64,000 nucleotides of DNA, taken from positions 434,001-498,000 of the forward strand of contig BLLK01000057.1 in NCBI GenBank assembly GCA_021927905.1, in the 5' to 3' direction. Positions within the stretch are counted from its first letter, which is position 1. Each line of letters opens with the position of its first letter. The notes under the pieces were generated by a model, which was given only the letters and a program-made list of their open reading frames with translations, did not search any database and was not told the DNA's origin. The DNA is from Chaetoceros tenuissimus (taxonomy: Eukaryota; Bacillariophyta; Thalassiosirophyceae; Chaetocerotales; Chaetocerotaceae). The translations under genes and the position numbers were made by a program. Below are positions 1 to 9,091 of this stretch, one piece after another.

Positions 1-727
1 CACTTGAGTTGGATGATAGATAATGAAGTGGAGTGAGATTGACATCGTCTTCTATTGTCCAATCCTCTGCATCGTATTCTGCTTGATTTAATGTTGGATC
101 CTCGCTGCAGCAGATTTTGTGAAGTGGGAAATCATCGTGGCGGTTTTTAATCCATTGGTTAATTTCGTCATGACTGTCATATTCACCTCTTTCATCTTCT
201 TTAAATTGAGCAATTCTACTCAAAGCAGTATTTCCAATCACACTGTGTCCAAGTTGAGTGTGTCTTGGAATACTCAAAATGATCAACTTATGACAACCCC
301 AAAATGCTCGCTCACCAATCTCTCTACAAGATGGAGGAATAACGATTGAAGTCAAAGATGGACAAACATTGAATGCAGCCTTTCCAATGAATTCCAAGTT
401 TCTGGAGAGTTTGATGTAGATAAGACTCCAGCAACCAGAGAAAGCAACCTTTTCAATTCTTTTGACGGTATCGGCCATTATGACTACCTTGACATTCTTA
501 CAATGAAAGAAAGTTCTTTCAGAAATCACTTCAACTCCAGGAAGAACTATCAATACTTCCCATGAGTCTCTTTCATCTTCATTGTAGACAAGACGACCTC
601 TTGCTCCTTCCATGAGTTCCTCTCCGTTGTAAATGAGAGTTTTCTTGCCCCTGAAATTATGAACACCGGGTCCTAATGCTTTTACTTTCTCCCATTCTCT
701 ATTCGTTAATTTCCTTTGAAGTCTCAT
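1..727 (-). CDS. BspA-like leucine-rich repeat protein, 3' part cut by window edge
   Basis: One frame stays open from an ATG at 727 to the left edge of the window, about 242 residues, so the C-terminus is missing. The protein opens with a short charged head (EWEKVKALGPGVHNF), a Lys/Gly strand (GKKTLIYNGEE), then the block IVLPGVEVISERTFFHC and repeated BspA-type (LRR_5) units such as FIGKAAFNVCPSLTSIVIPP. Each unit has the C-x2-L-x2-I-x-I/L-P pattern. After the repeats comes an acidic tail with a W-I-K segment and LHKICCSEDP. The family is usually an intracellular repeat scaffold of unknown partner in diatoms; no signal peptide is seen here. Two related but damaged copies lie within the next 4 kb on the same strand. 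Identification of the fold is strong; the cellular role is unknown. Confidence 0.85.
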   Translation of the reverse strand, partial: MRLQRKLTNREWEKVKALGPGVHNFRGKKTLIYNGEELMEGARGRLVYNEDERDSWEVLIVLPGVEVISERTFFHCKNVKVVIMADTVKRIEKVAFSGCWSLIYIKLSRNLEFIGKAAFNVCPSLTSIVIPPSCREIGERAFWGCHKLIILSIPRHTQLGHSVIGNTALSRIAQFKEDERGEYDSHDEINQWIKNRHDDFPLHKICCSEDPTLNQAEYDAEDWTIEDDVNLTPLHYLSSNSS

Positions 728-1317
728 CTTTGTATTGAAGACCAAGTTCAAGTGTACTCTCAATAGGTGGACTTTTATGGGTTTGTCTCTTGATCTCTTG
801 AGTGGCACGAGTAGTGTAGATGTGTAGATCGATGACGTGTGAGGCGAAAGGAGAGCCATCCATGTTGATAAACCTCGTCGACTTGGTGACTTTTGAATGT
901 AAGTACTACCGTATAGTAGGAAGAACAATCTCATTTATTATAACTTTTTCAAGAAACAAAGAAACTTATAAATTGTTGACAAGTGTTTAACTTTTGCATA
1001 AGAAAAATGAATTTTTATTGATTGTAATTGCATGTATGTAATCAGTAATTCTTTGCATAAAGTGAGATAGGATCGACGACATTATTTCTACTAATTGGAT
1101 GACATGATAGAACAAATTTAAACTTGGATGTGGCTATTACTATTTCAAAAGAAGAAAATATAGCTAAAATATTAGATCTTGTTTCCCGCCAAAATGGAGC
1201 ATCGCCAAAAACATGACAGATCTTCTTTGTCAATTACACACGACACCGCCTTTCTACTGTATCTGTTTCTATTGTTGCTATTTACTGCATTAAGTTGAAA
1301 TAGAAATAGAATTGATA
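728..1317. other. Intergenic region between divergent LRR and M11 genes
   Basis: This 590-bp stretch separates two divergent genes and should hold both promoters. It is AT-rich towards 940-1060. A 63-codon open frame at 1042-1233 on the minus strand has no coding character. No RNA gene or repeat was recognised. Confidence 0.5.
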
Positions 1318-3069
1318 ATGAAGAGAAGAGTGGTGATTTTCTTTGCAGCGAGCTTATTGAGTGTCAATGGCTCTCATATAGAAGAAACGACATTTCAAGA
1401 AGAACATATCTTAACATCATCGTCTCTCATAGCTTCATCAAATTCATGTGTCATCACTCCAGTACATGGAATACTTGATCGCAGCAATCCTAGTAGAAGC
1501 ATTGAGAATATAAATCGAGAAATATCAGAATTGAGCTGCTATGATGAGATATCAGGCCATTCCTACTTCTTTCGTGATTCTATTAAACATGAAATACGAG
1601 ACTTGTACGAATCTTTGAAAAGTGATGAACAAATGTTATTGAAGCTTCACAGTTCAAGCTTTACTAGAGACATGAATTACATAGACAGCTTGGAAAATAT
1701 AGAAATGGAAAGAAGAAAGAGGAGAAGCAAAGATAGTACTAGAAGCCGACAACTTGATACCTCGTCTCAAGAAGAAATACGAAATGTACTCATTGTACGA
1801 GTATCATCACAAGATGCATCGCCAACATTTGGTCCCTACAAATTATCCAAAAGTATATTTGCATCAACGAAAAGTATGAGATCGGGATTGTTAGATTGTT
1901 CAGGAGGCAAAGTAGATTTACAACCTGCTCAAAGCCAAAATATAGACGATGGTGTGATTGAAATTACAGTAGACATGTCGACGAAAGATGTACTCTGGAA
2001 ACAAGTTCAAAACGCTGCTATTGATCAATTGAAAGCTCAAGATGTACATGTTGCAGATTATCATCATACACTGCTAGTCTTGCCCGATAATACAAATTTT
2101 CAAGATGCTGCAGCATATGCATTCACAGATCAGCCTATAGCTGTATTCCGAGATACCACAGTCCAATATCAACTCGTACTGTTGCATGAACTAGGTCATA
2201 ATCTTGGCTTTCATCATTCAGGATATCAAGAACAAGGATATGGAGATAATACTTGTCTTATGGGAAGTGCAAATGTTCCATGGACGAAATACATTCACAT
2301 GTGTTACAATGCTGCAAAGTCCTATTATTCCAATTGGTATCATTTGAAAATAGATTTATCGCCTATAGACTTGGGGTTGGCTTGGAATGGGGAACTTGTC
2401 GGGTTAGATGACTATGTCAATCAAAGAATACAAAAAGATGGACAGCAAGTATTGATGAAAGTGAGTGGTGAGGGTGAAAAAGATCTATTTGTCATGTTTA
2501 ATCGGGCAAAGGGTATCACGAAGCATACTAGGTATCCTGATCGAGTCACGATTGTACAACAAGAACATGAATTCGCAGCATCGACACTCATGGGAGAATT
2601 AAAATCGCGAGAATCATATCGAACAAGTAACTGGGGGAATACTGGATATGATTTGGTGATTCAAGATTGTGGTCATAAGCGAGCAAAGGATGATGGGGCA
2701 GATTATGCAAAGATACGAGTCTACCTCAGCAATACTCATGAAAATATTGATTGTCGAAAAGGAATTAGATTTGACTTGGATACTGCAAATGGGGATCAAG
2801 TAGACTTGATTGATAGTGAGGTTGATGTAAGTGAAGGAGACGACGAAGAATCTTCGAGTTGTATAGAAAAGGATTCCAATAGATTCTTTTTCAAACAAAA
2901 AGAGGATGGGAAAATTCATGGTAGACATTGCAAATGGCTGCGAAAGAAAATGATCAAGAACTTGGAAGGTGCTAAAGAAGTTTGTTCACGGAGTGATGGT
3001 AATCCTGATGGATATCTATTAGCCTCAGAAGCTTGCTGTACTACATGTGCGAGTATTACCAGTATATAA
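1318..3069 (+). CDS. Secreted M11 (gametolysin-type) zinc metallopeptidase
   Basis: The 583-residue protein starts at the ATG at 1318, which directly precedes a signal peptide (MKRRVVIFFAASLLSVNGS); an in-frame TTG lies two codons upstream. The zinc site HELGHNLGFHHS begins at about residue 290 and matches HExxHxxGxxH of the metzincins. A CLMG Met-turn-like segment follows about 20 residues later, as in gametolysins (MEROPS M11). The first 150-200 residues look like a propeptide. A six-cysteine module occupies roughly residues 515-577 and ends in a CCTTC motif, a C-terminal arrangement I know from other diatom secreted proteins. Family knowledge predicts degradation of cell-wall or extracellular-matrix glycoproteins outside the cell. 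The gene is uninterrupted. Its substrate and whether the Cys module binds the wall are inference. Confidence 0.88.
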   Translation: MKRRVVIFFAASLLSVNGSHIEETTFQEEHILTSSSLIASSNSCVITPVHGILDRSNPSRSIENINREISELSCYDEISGHSYFFRDSIKHEIRDLYESLKSDEQMLLKLHSSSFTRDMNYIDSLENIEMERRKRRSKDSTRSRQLDTSSQEEIRNVLIVRVSSQDASPTFGPYKLSKSIFASTKSMRSGLLDCSGGKVDLQPAQSQNIDDGVIEITVDMSTKDVLWKQVQNAAIDQLKAQDVHVADYHHTLLVLPDNTNFQDAAAYAFTDQPIAVFRDTTVQYQLVLLHELGHNLGFHHSGYQEQGYGDNTCLMGSANVPWTKYIHMCYNAAKSYYSNWYHLKIDLSPIDLGLAWNGELVGLDDYVNQRIQKDGQQVLMKVSGEGEKDLFVMFNRAKGITKHTRYPDRVTIVQQEHEFAASTLMGELKSRESYRTSNWGNTGYDLVIQDCGHKRAKDDGADYAKIRVYLSNTHENIDCRKGIRFDLDTANGDQVDLIDSEVDVSEGDDEESSSCIEKDSNRFFFKQKEDGKIHGRHCKWLRKKMIKNLEGAKEVCSRSDGNPDGYLLASEACCTTCASITSI

Positions 3070-3084
3070 AGTTTATAAATTGTT

Positions 3085-3576
3085 TTCTAATTCAAGCTTT
3101 GTGTGTTCTGGAATGTCCAAGATGTACAGAGAGTAACAATTATCAAATGCCTTGTCGCCAATATCTTCACAGGATGGTGGGATTATCATTGAGTTCAATG
3201 AATAGCAGCAGCAAAATGCTTCATTTCCAATATATTTTAGAATGCTTGATAGTTTCGCTCGCTCTAGATTCTCACATGCCTCAAACGCATTACTTCCAAT
3301 TCTTTGTACAAATCACTCATGACAACTACCTTAAGATTCTCACATTCGTAGAAAGTGCCTTGAGGAATCAAATCAACTCATGGTAATACGACAACAACTT
3401 CCCAGGAATCGCGTTCAGCCTTGTCATAGATAAGAGTAGCATACCTTTCGTCAAAATATGGACTGTTCGGATCGCCTAGATTTCCTAATATCTCCGTTGT
3501 GGATAAAACTGTTCCATTCTTTTAAAGGTATTTCCCATTCATCTGTAAAATTCGGTTGCACAATTTTTAATCTCAT
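3085..3576 (-). pseudogene. Decayed BspA-like LRR gene
   Basis: Read from an ATG at 3576, the minus strand gives a family-like N-terminus (EWEIPLKEWNSFIHNG), then after frame changes YDKAERDSWEVVVVLP, VDLIPQGTFYECENLKVVVM and finally IGNEAFCCCYSLNSMIIPP. These are the same blocks, in the same order, as in the LRR gene at 1-727. In-frame stops occur near 3470 and just after the VVVLP block, and the frame shifts again near 3315. Homology fades at about 3085, close to the end of the M11 gene. This is a host gene that has lost coding capacity. Confidence 0.75.
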
Positions 3577-3881
3577 TTCTCTTTGTGTATTTATTATATT
3601 ATAAATTATAATGTTTGCCATTCAATATTGAAAATGATTTCGGAACACTTGAGAACACAATGGAAGGCGTTGCCAACTTCACGAACGCTCAGATGAGAAG
3701 CGTAGAAAGCTAAATTACTCTTTTTTATGTCACTTTCAACACAGCATTGGTCCATTAGTTTGCTTTTATATCGGCTTTATTCTTAACTCCTTTTAATCTA
3801 TTTTATAGTACTTCATCTATTCTCCACACCAAATTAGGTGTTTCCTCCAATCATCTCTAGTATGAATCGCTTCACAATTGT
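3577..3881. other. Spacer between two LRR copies
   Basis: About 305 bp of AT-rich sequence without a recognisable gene, RNA or repeat. It would carry the promoter of the decayed copy and the 3' end of the next LRR copy. Confidence 0.4.
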
Positions 3882-4686
3882 TCACAATGAAGCTACAGAT
3901 TCATGTGTAGATACTTTTGGAGGGTCGTCACTAGCACAGATACGATGGAGAGCATATTCTTCCTCTTGGTTGATAGCTTTTATCATTTCATGAATTTCTT
4001 CCATCTCTTGTCTATTTACATACTCTTCTTGATACGAAGATTGTGTTACCAAAGCCGTATGCAAAAGTACCGCAGATCCAAGCATAGTCTGTTGATAAAC
4101 TCTAAAAATGATCAAATTTTCACAATGGAAAAAGGCTTCATCGTAAATCCATCGACAAGTTTCAGGGAGAAACATGGAAAATAAAGATTTGCAGTATGCA
4201 AATGCTTGCCAATGAATATACTCTAGATTTTGAGAAAGTTTTATTTCTACAAGTTTATCACAATGCCAGGAAGCCTTATCTTCAATTCTTTTTACAGAGT
4301 CACTCATTATCAATTTTTCCATAAATAAAATGACTTCTCATAAATAACTTCCACTCCTAAAGATATTCATGGATATGTTTAGAAGCGAATGAACATAAGA
4401 GGTAGACCGGAGAAGAATACGTACCTGGTAAGACGATAATTACCTTGATGTTATCGGTGTTCGAAACCTCGATGTTATCTACAGAGTCAAAACTAACACC
4501 TTTCCAAAACATATTCGGGCTACCATCGCTTAGAATATCTCTAAAGAATTCTTCGGGCCAATCCGATTCCCAACAATCACATGGCATATATAGATCATCC
4601 TCGCCATTGTAGAAAAAAGTCTTTTCTCCTTTATACATCCGGATTCCCGGTGTGAAATTGTTCCATTCTTCTGTAGTTATCTTCAT
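3882..4686 (-). pseudogene. BspA-like LRR gene with intron and one frameshift
   Basis: The likely start is the ATG at 4686 (MKITTEEWNNFTPGIRMYKG), because family members begin with this EEW..F.PG head; the longer open frame to 4842 begins at TTG. Exon 1 ends at 4425 after IIVLPG. A 68-bp intron (4424-4357, GTACGT...TTTAG) restores VEVIYEKSFY in the expected register. A few codons later, near 4320, the frame breaks; the remainder continues in another frame from 4322 with LRR units (SVKRIEDKASWHCDKLVEIK). The end at 3882 also lies well short of the usual family C-terminus. Either this is a recent pseudogene or a sequencing indel sits near 4320. The intron position just after LPG is probably shared by relatives. 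Confidence 0.7.
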
Positions 4687-5073
4687 TTTTCTTCTTGCAA
4701 TAAAGTACGTATTGCATCGAATTGGATCGATTGCATATTTTGTGCCTTTGTCTTTTGACGCTTTCGTTGAGAATAATTTGCTAAATTGAAAGTTGGAATT
4801 CGTTGGAAGGCCTCGGAACACTTTTTCCTCTTCGTAATCCAAATGACATCCATTCGGTCATTGTAGCTTTTGTTTTTAGTTTTGAAATTTGTGCATCAAT
4901 AATTCTAAGAACTTGCAATGAACTTCAAGATAACCTATAAAGGAAAGCTTTCAGATAGATCGACCACAATTTACTTCTCCCAAGAAAATAAATGTGAAAA
5001 GAAAAGTTTCAAACAACATCCAAGTATTCTTGCGAAACTTATAAATTATTGTTATTATTAGACATGTATGTAT
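4687..5073. other. Intergenic, no gene seen
   Basis: This holds the upstream region of the LRR copy at 4686 and the 3' flank of the large gene ending at 5074. The part from 4687 to 4842 stays open in the LRR frame but lacks an ATG and is unlike other family members. Nothing else was recognised. Confidence 0.4.
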
Positions 5074-8000
5074 TTATAAATGTTGAGCATGAAAAGTCTC
5101 AACTCCATTGTGATATGGACTTCCCTCTGGAGCAGTATCAATCAAATGCTGCTTTTGCATCTTTCGCTTACGTTCAGCCATTGCGATATCACGTAGGTTG
5201 CTGTAGAGCAAATGATTCCAATGATCGTAAAGAGAAGCAACTTGTTCATTCCTTCTTCCGTGAGGAATGTGCTTTGAGTGTGGATGGGAGTTGCTCATGT
5301 GCGAAACATCAAGTACATGAATGCTTGGCAGTCCAGACTTTTCAGGACTATTCCCAAGCATGTCCATTTGCCTCGTTCTACGGCGATACTCATCTACAGA
5401 CTTGATCAAGAATCTGTTTGCCTGATTCAATTCTTCCTTGTCCATCTTTGGTCGAGCGTCTGCATTCATACGACGACGGAAGTGAGCTGGTGATGCTTGA
5501 TCATTGTTTGTCTCAAAGGTAGATCGAAGTACTACAATATCATTCTCGTGACCATAGTCTGTGATTGCAGAAGTGAATTCATTGATACTATTCATGTAAG
5601 TATCGAGATCTGTATCAGGAGTCACACCTCCGATAATAGCTTGGCGTCCAGTACCTCCAGTATCATTCACCATACGAGTTCCACCACTTGTTGGATAGGT
5701 ACCTCCAGGATAAGCGCCTCCTCCTCCTCCTCCTGTTGCTCCTCCATTTGCATAATGTTGATATTGATCATGGAAAGGAACGCAGCAACAAGCAGCAGAG
5801 TACACAGGCATGAATCCCATCATACCTCCGTAACCCCAGCCGCCATATCCGCCCCAACCTCCGTAACCACTGTATCCTCCATAGCCACCATATCCTCCGT
5901 ATGGATTGCTGGACCAGTTGGAAGTATCCGAAGAAGTATTACTGGTATTATCAGTTCTTGATTGGACGTCAGTTCTTGATTGATAATAGTTAGACGATGA
6001 AGTCTGACTACTGTAATCATTACTAGTCTGGGACTGATCATAATTATAATTGTTGGTGATATGCTGGATAATTGCAGGTTCGGTAGGAGCAGGCACTGGT
6101 ACATAACGAGTCTCTGGATTATGAACTACGATAGGCCCAGGTACATCGACAGTTTGAACCAAGTATTCATTCGGAGTGAATACAATATCAAATGCAATCC
6201 CTTCTCTAGGACAATGTGCAGTTCTTCTATATTGTTTCGGATCAAGCTCCTGTCCATCTACAAGTTCAGCACCGGCATCATCCGGATTCTCCATTCCAAT
6301 CAAGTTCCAAAAGCTCTTGACTTGTTCTTCGGTATAAGAATCCCCTACAAACTGCAACACACTCAACCCCATGGAATAGATAATTTCACAAAGTCCATTC
6401 AGGTTCAGCATATCAAGTGCACATTCCGGATTGACATCTTCATTCCAAGCTCCAAATCGTGCCTCGGGACTGGCCTCTTCTCCCATATTCGATTCGACAG
6501 GCGCAAATCTCTCCTCTGCTACATCCACATTGGACTCTCCATGCAATTCCGAAGCACCACCTTCTTGCAAATGTTTGTAATCATAATCCAATTCCCATGA
6601 CCCAAGTCTTCCTCTCAGTTCGACGCATCCATCTCTATATTCTCCTTCTCCAATAAAAGAGTCTAGAGAAAGTCCTTCGGTCATTCCCGTTGCAGTGGTA
6701 GTGATGGTATCTGGCTCTGCAGTAGTGGTAGTACCTCCATCCACATTTCTTCCAGCACCTGCATCCTGCATGGAATCCTCCGTGACTTGAATGGTATCAC
6801 TCCCAGTAGAAGTAGTACTCACACTACCACTGTCCACATCGGCAATTTGCAATGAATCTTGATAATTCTTTACAAAATCATAATAATGAAAAGTACTAGG
6901 GTCAGCTTCCGTTTCCGCAACTGTAGCAAAGGTATCATCTTGTTTCGATAAGGCTGGAATCAAACAAGCGGAAGTACCAGGTGGACACACTAGATACTTG
7001 ACTAGTGTCAATCTGGAGTATGCAGCTGCTGTGGAAGTCACCATTTCAAGTCCTACCAACGCATCGGGATAACTAGTCTTTACATAGGTATAAATCTCTT
7101 GTCCATGTGCTAGACATGCCTTTTGTGTATTCTTCAAAGTCGAAGTGGTACACAATGGACTCAATAGAATATCAATCGTACTCACAGTGGATGGAATGTA
7201 TTGTGCATATTTCTTCAACGCCATTTCAAACGAGTCTTCATCTAAATAGATGATTGCTCCGTTTGTTTCTTCAATGGTGGTTCCATATGGTAGTGTGGAT
7301 GATTCTTGTTGAAGTTTTCGCAATTTACGCTTGTCAGTGGAGGAAAAGGATGAGAAAATCTTGCTGAGCATGGAAGAGTCACTGTCCATTTCCATACCAC
7401 TACTACTCCCACTCGCAGATTCGACAATTGGCGCATTGACCCCCTTTTCAATTTTATACTCTGTCGCCGCCATTTGCACTCGATCCACTACAGTCTCAGA
7501 AACAGCACTAAATGGAGAAGACTGTGCAGAAGCTCTATACTCACTCAAAGCACTCAAATCAGTCTCATGTTGTTCATTGATAATTGGCCTTTCAATATTG
7601 GGATACAACAAACAATGATGCGTCTGATGTGGATGAAACCATGTAGGATTAGGGTTCTCCGGATCATTGGGCGCTTCACTCATTTGTTGATTGAATTGAG
7701 CAATGCATCCTTTGCACAAATCAGAGACCTGTTCTTCTTCCATGATTCCATTATCTAGAATGAGTCCTGATGGCGGTAATATTTCTTGAACGGTGGTCCA
7801 ATCCAAGTTATCAGTCGTTTCTTCACTAAGATCTTTTTGGCAATTGGCAGAATAACTAATGTGATATTTCTGAGCCACATGATGAATCACTTGACTGCTA
7901 AATATTTGCATTAGAGACAAGTGTGGAGTGGACCAATCTCTACAAACAGCATCATCTTCATTGACATGAAATTGAGTATTGATTGGCTGATTTGTCAAGT

Positions 8001-8451
8001 GTAATTCTTGTCTGTGAAGAAGTTCTTGACAGAGTGTAATGTGTGATGGTTGAGATTGTCTTCCTGGAATTCTTGGAGAGTCGATTTGAGAAATGATTCG
8101 TTCTTGAGTTGTAGTGAGATCAGTGTTGGTACTAGAGGTAGAAGAGTCGGGTGATTCGATTTCAATGTAGGGAGTCGTCTCTCCATTCATACACAACTTT
8201 CTTGAAGTAGAAATAGAGAGCCATCGATGGAATGATCTAGTGTTGTTGTTGTTAGTATGAGAGGAGTAACAAACAAAGAATAAAAAGAGAGACAAGACTG
8301 TCAATGACTTTCCTTGATTTCTCTTTTTATTGTTGTTGTTAATAGATGTAGTAGTACTGAAGCTAGTGTTGTTGTGAATGACTCGATGATCCAAATTGAA
8401 ATTCATTCGATTCAATTTGTAAGAGTCATTTGAATTAAATGATGAATACAT
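5074..8451 (-). CDS. Large secretory-pathway protein: Cys-rich domain plus GDS/DHW (PC-esterase-like) domain
   Basis: A single 1,125-residue frame with a clear ATG at 8451. A hydrophobic segment near residues 45-60 (SLTVLSLFLFFVCY) would act as signal anchor. Residues about 130-560 form a domain shared with the divergent neighbour at 9092: LCQELL, a C-x-D-W-x-TPH block, THHCLLYP, and ...STAAAYSR...CPPG...LIPALSK. After an acidic Thr-rich linker, FVGDSYTEEQ (Ser705) followed far downstream by DHW (1076-1078) resembles the GDS and DxxH motifs of TBL/PC-esterase SGNH acyl-esterases, which act on Golgi or wall polysaccharides. A Gly/Tyr-rich insert (about residues 845-925) splits that region. Catalysis is inferred from motifs only; the shared N-terminal domain has no function I can name. 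Confidence 0.72.
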   Translation of the reverse strand: MYSSFNSNDSYKLNRMNFNLDHRVIHNNTSFSTTTSINNNNKKRNQGKSLTVLSLFLFFVCYSSHTNNNNTRSFHRWLSISTSRKLCMNGETTPYIEIESPDSSTSSTNTDLTTTQERIISQIDSPRIPGRQSQPSHITLCQELLHRQELHLTNQPINTQFHVNEDDAVCRDWSTPHLSLMQIFSSQVIHHVAQKYHISYSANCQKDLSEETTDNLDWTTVQEILPPSGLILDNGIMEEEQVSDLCKGCIAQFNQQMSEAPNDPENPNPTWFHPHQTHHCLLYPNIERPIINEQHETDLSALSEYRASAQSSPFSAVSETVVDRVQMAATEYKIEKGVNAPIVESASGSSSGMEMDSDSSMLSKIFSSFSSTDKRKLRKLQQESSTLPYGTTIEETNGAIIYLDEDSFEMALKKYAQYIPSTVSTIDILLSPLCTTSTLKNTQKACLAHGQEIYTYVKTSYPDALVGLEMVTSTAAAYSRLTLVKYLVCPPGTSACLIPALSKQDDTFATVAETEADPSTFHYYDFVKNYQDSLQIADVDSGSVSTTSTGSDTIQVTEDSMQDAGAGRNVDGGTTTTAEPDTITTTATGMTEGLSLDSFIGEGEYRDGCVELRGRLGSWELDYDYKHLQEGGASELHGESNVDVAEERFAPVESNMGEEASPEARFGAWNEDVNPECALDMLNLNGLCEIIYSMGLSVLQFVGDSYTEEQVKSFWNLIGMENPDDAGAELVDGQELDPKQYRRTAHCPREGIAFDIVFTPNEYLVQTVDVPGPIVVHNPETRYVPVPAPTEPAIIQHITNNYNYDQSQTSNDYSSQTSSSNYYQSRTDVQSRTDNTSNTSSDTSNWSSNPYGGYGGYGGYSGYGGWGGYGGWGYGGMMGFMPVYSAACCCVPFHDQYQHYANGGATGGGGGGAYPGGTYPTSGGTRMVNDTGGTGRQAIIGGVTPDTDLDTYMNSINEFTSAITDYGHENDIVVLRSTFETNNDQASPAHFRRRMNADARPKMDKEELNQANRFLIKSVDEYRRRTRQMDMLGNSPEKSGLPSIHVLDVSHMSNSHPHSKHIPHGRRNEQVASLYDHWNHLLYSNLRDIAMAERKRKMQKQHLIDTAPEGSPYHNGVETFHAQHL

Positions 8452-9091
8452 GATGATTGATGGAACAATGATTAGAGAAGTATTGTTATCAATTCAATTG
8501 CTTCTTTCTATTTCATAACAAGTATGGTCAAACTAGAGGAAACACTTCATGTGTTCATCGTTTCATCGTCTCTTACTACTGTTCTCTCTATGTTCACTAA
8601 TCAAAGTCATTTAACTCCGAAGTCACGACAATAAATGTCATTTCATAATTACACCGAATAGTAATTGATTATTGAGATATTTCATGAGTGAAATAACTAG
8701 TGTATTGGATGATAGTAGGGGTTACGAAAAGTATACATGAATTTCAGGTTTCTTGCATATAGAGTAATTTAGCTAAAGAGTCATTTCAAAGACAATTTCA
8801 TTTCATATTCACTAATTGTTTATCCGGAGAAGAGTAGAGTTGAAAAGGAAAGCACTTCGTTACAGTGAGGTAAAATCGAAAGAAGTGAATGAAATAGCAC
8901 TTCATGAATCATTGAAACAATAGAGAAGCCTTATTAGTATTTACATTCTCTTATAAGTACTGCATACCTTGTCGAGTCATTTTCATTGGATAAATTCATT
9001 TATAAAGCAGTAGACTCCATAGCTTCTCTACCTTTACGAGTAGTAACTATATTTCATAACAAAGAAAGAAGCCAATCATACAATTATAACA
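8452..9091. promoter_or_regulatory. Divergent promoter region of a paralogous gene pair
   Basis: This 640-bp spacer separates the start codons of two head-to-head genes that share an N-terminal domain, so both promoters must lie here. A weak TATA-like stretch is seen near 8950 (CTTATAAG). No coding potential of note was found. Confidence 0.5.

Noticed and set aside
119-349. Plus-strand open frame over the LRR gene
   Set aside because: It starts with GTG and lies antisense to clearly coding LRR sequence.
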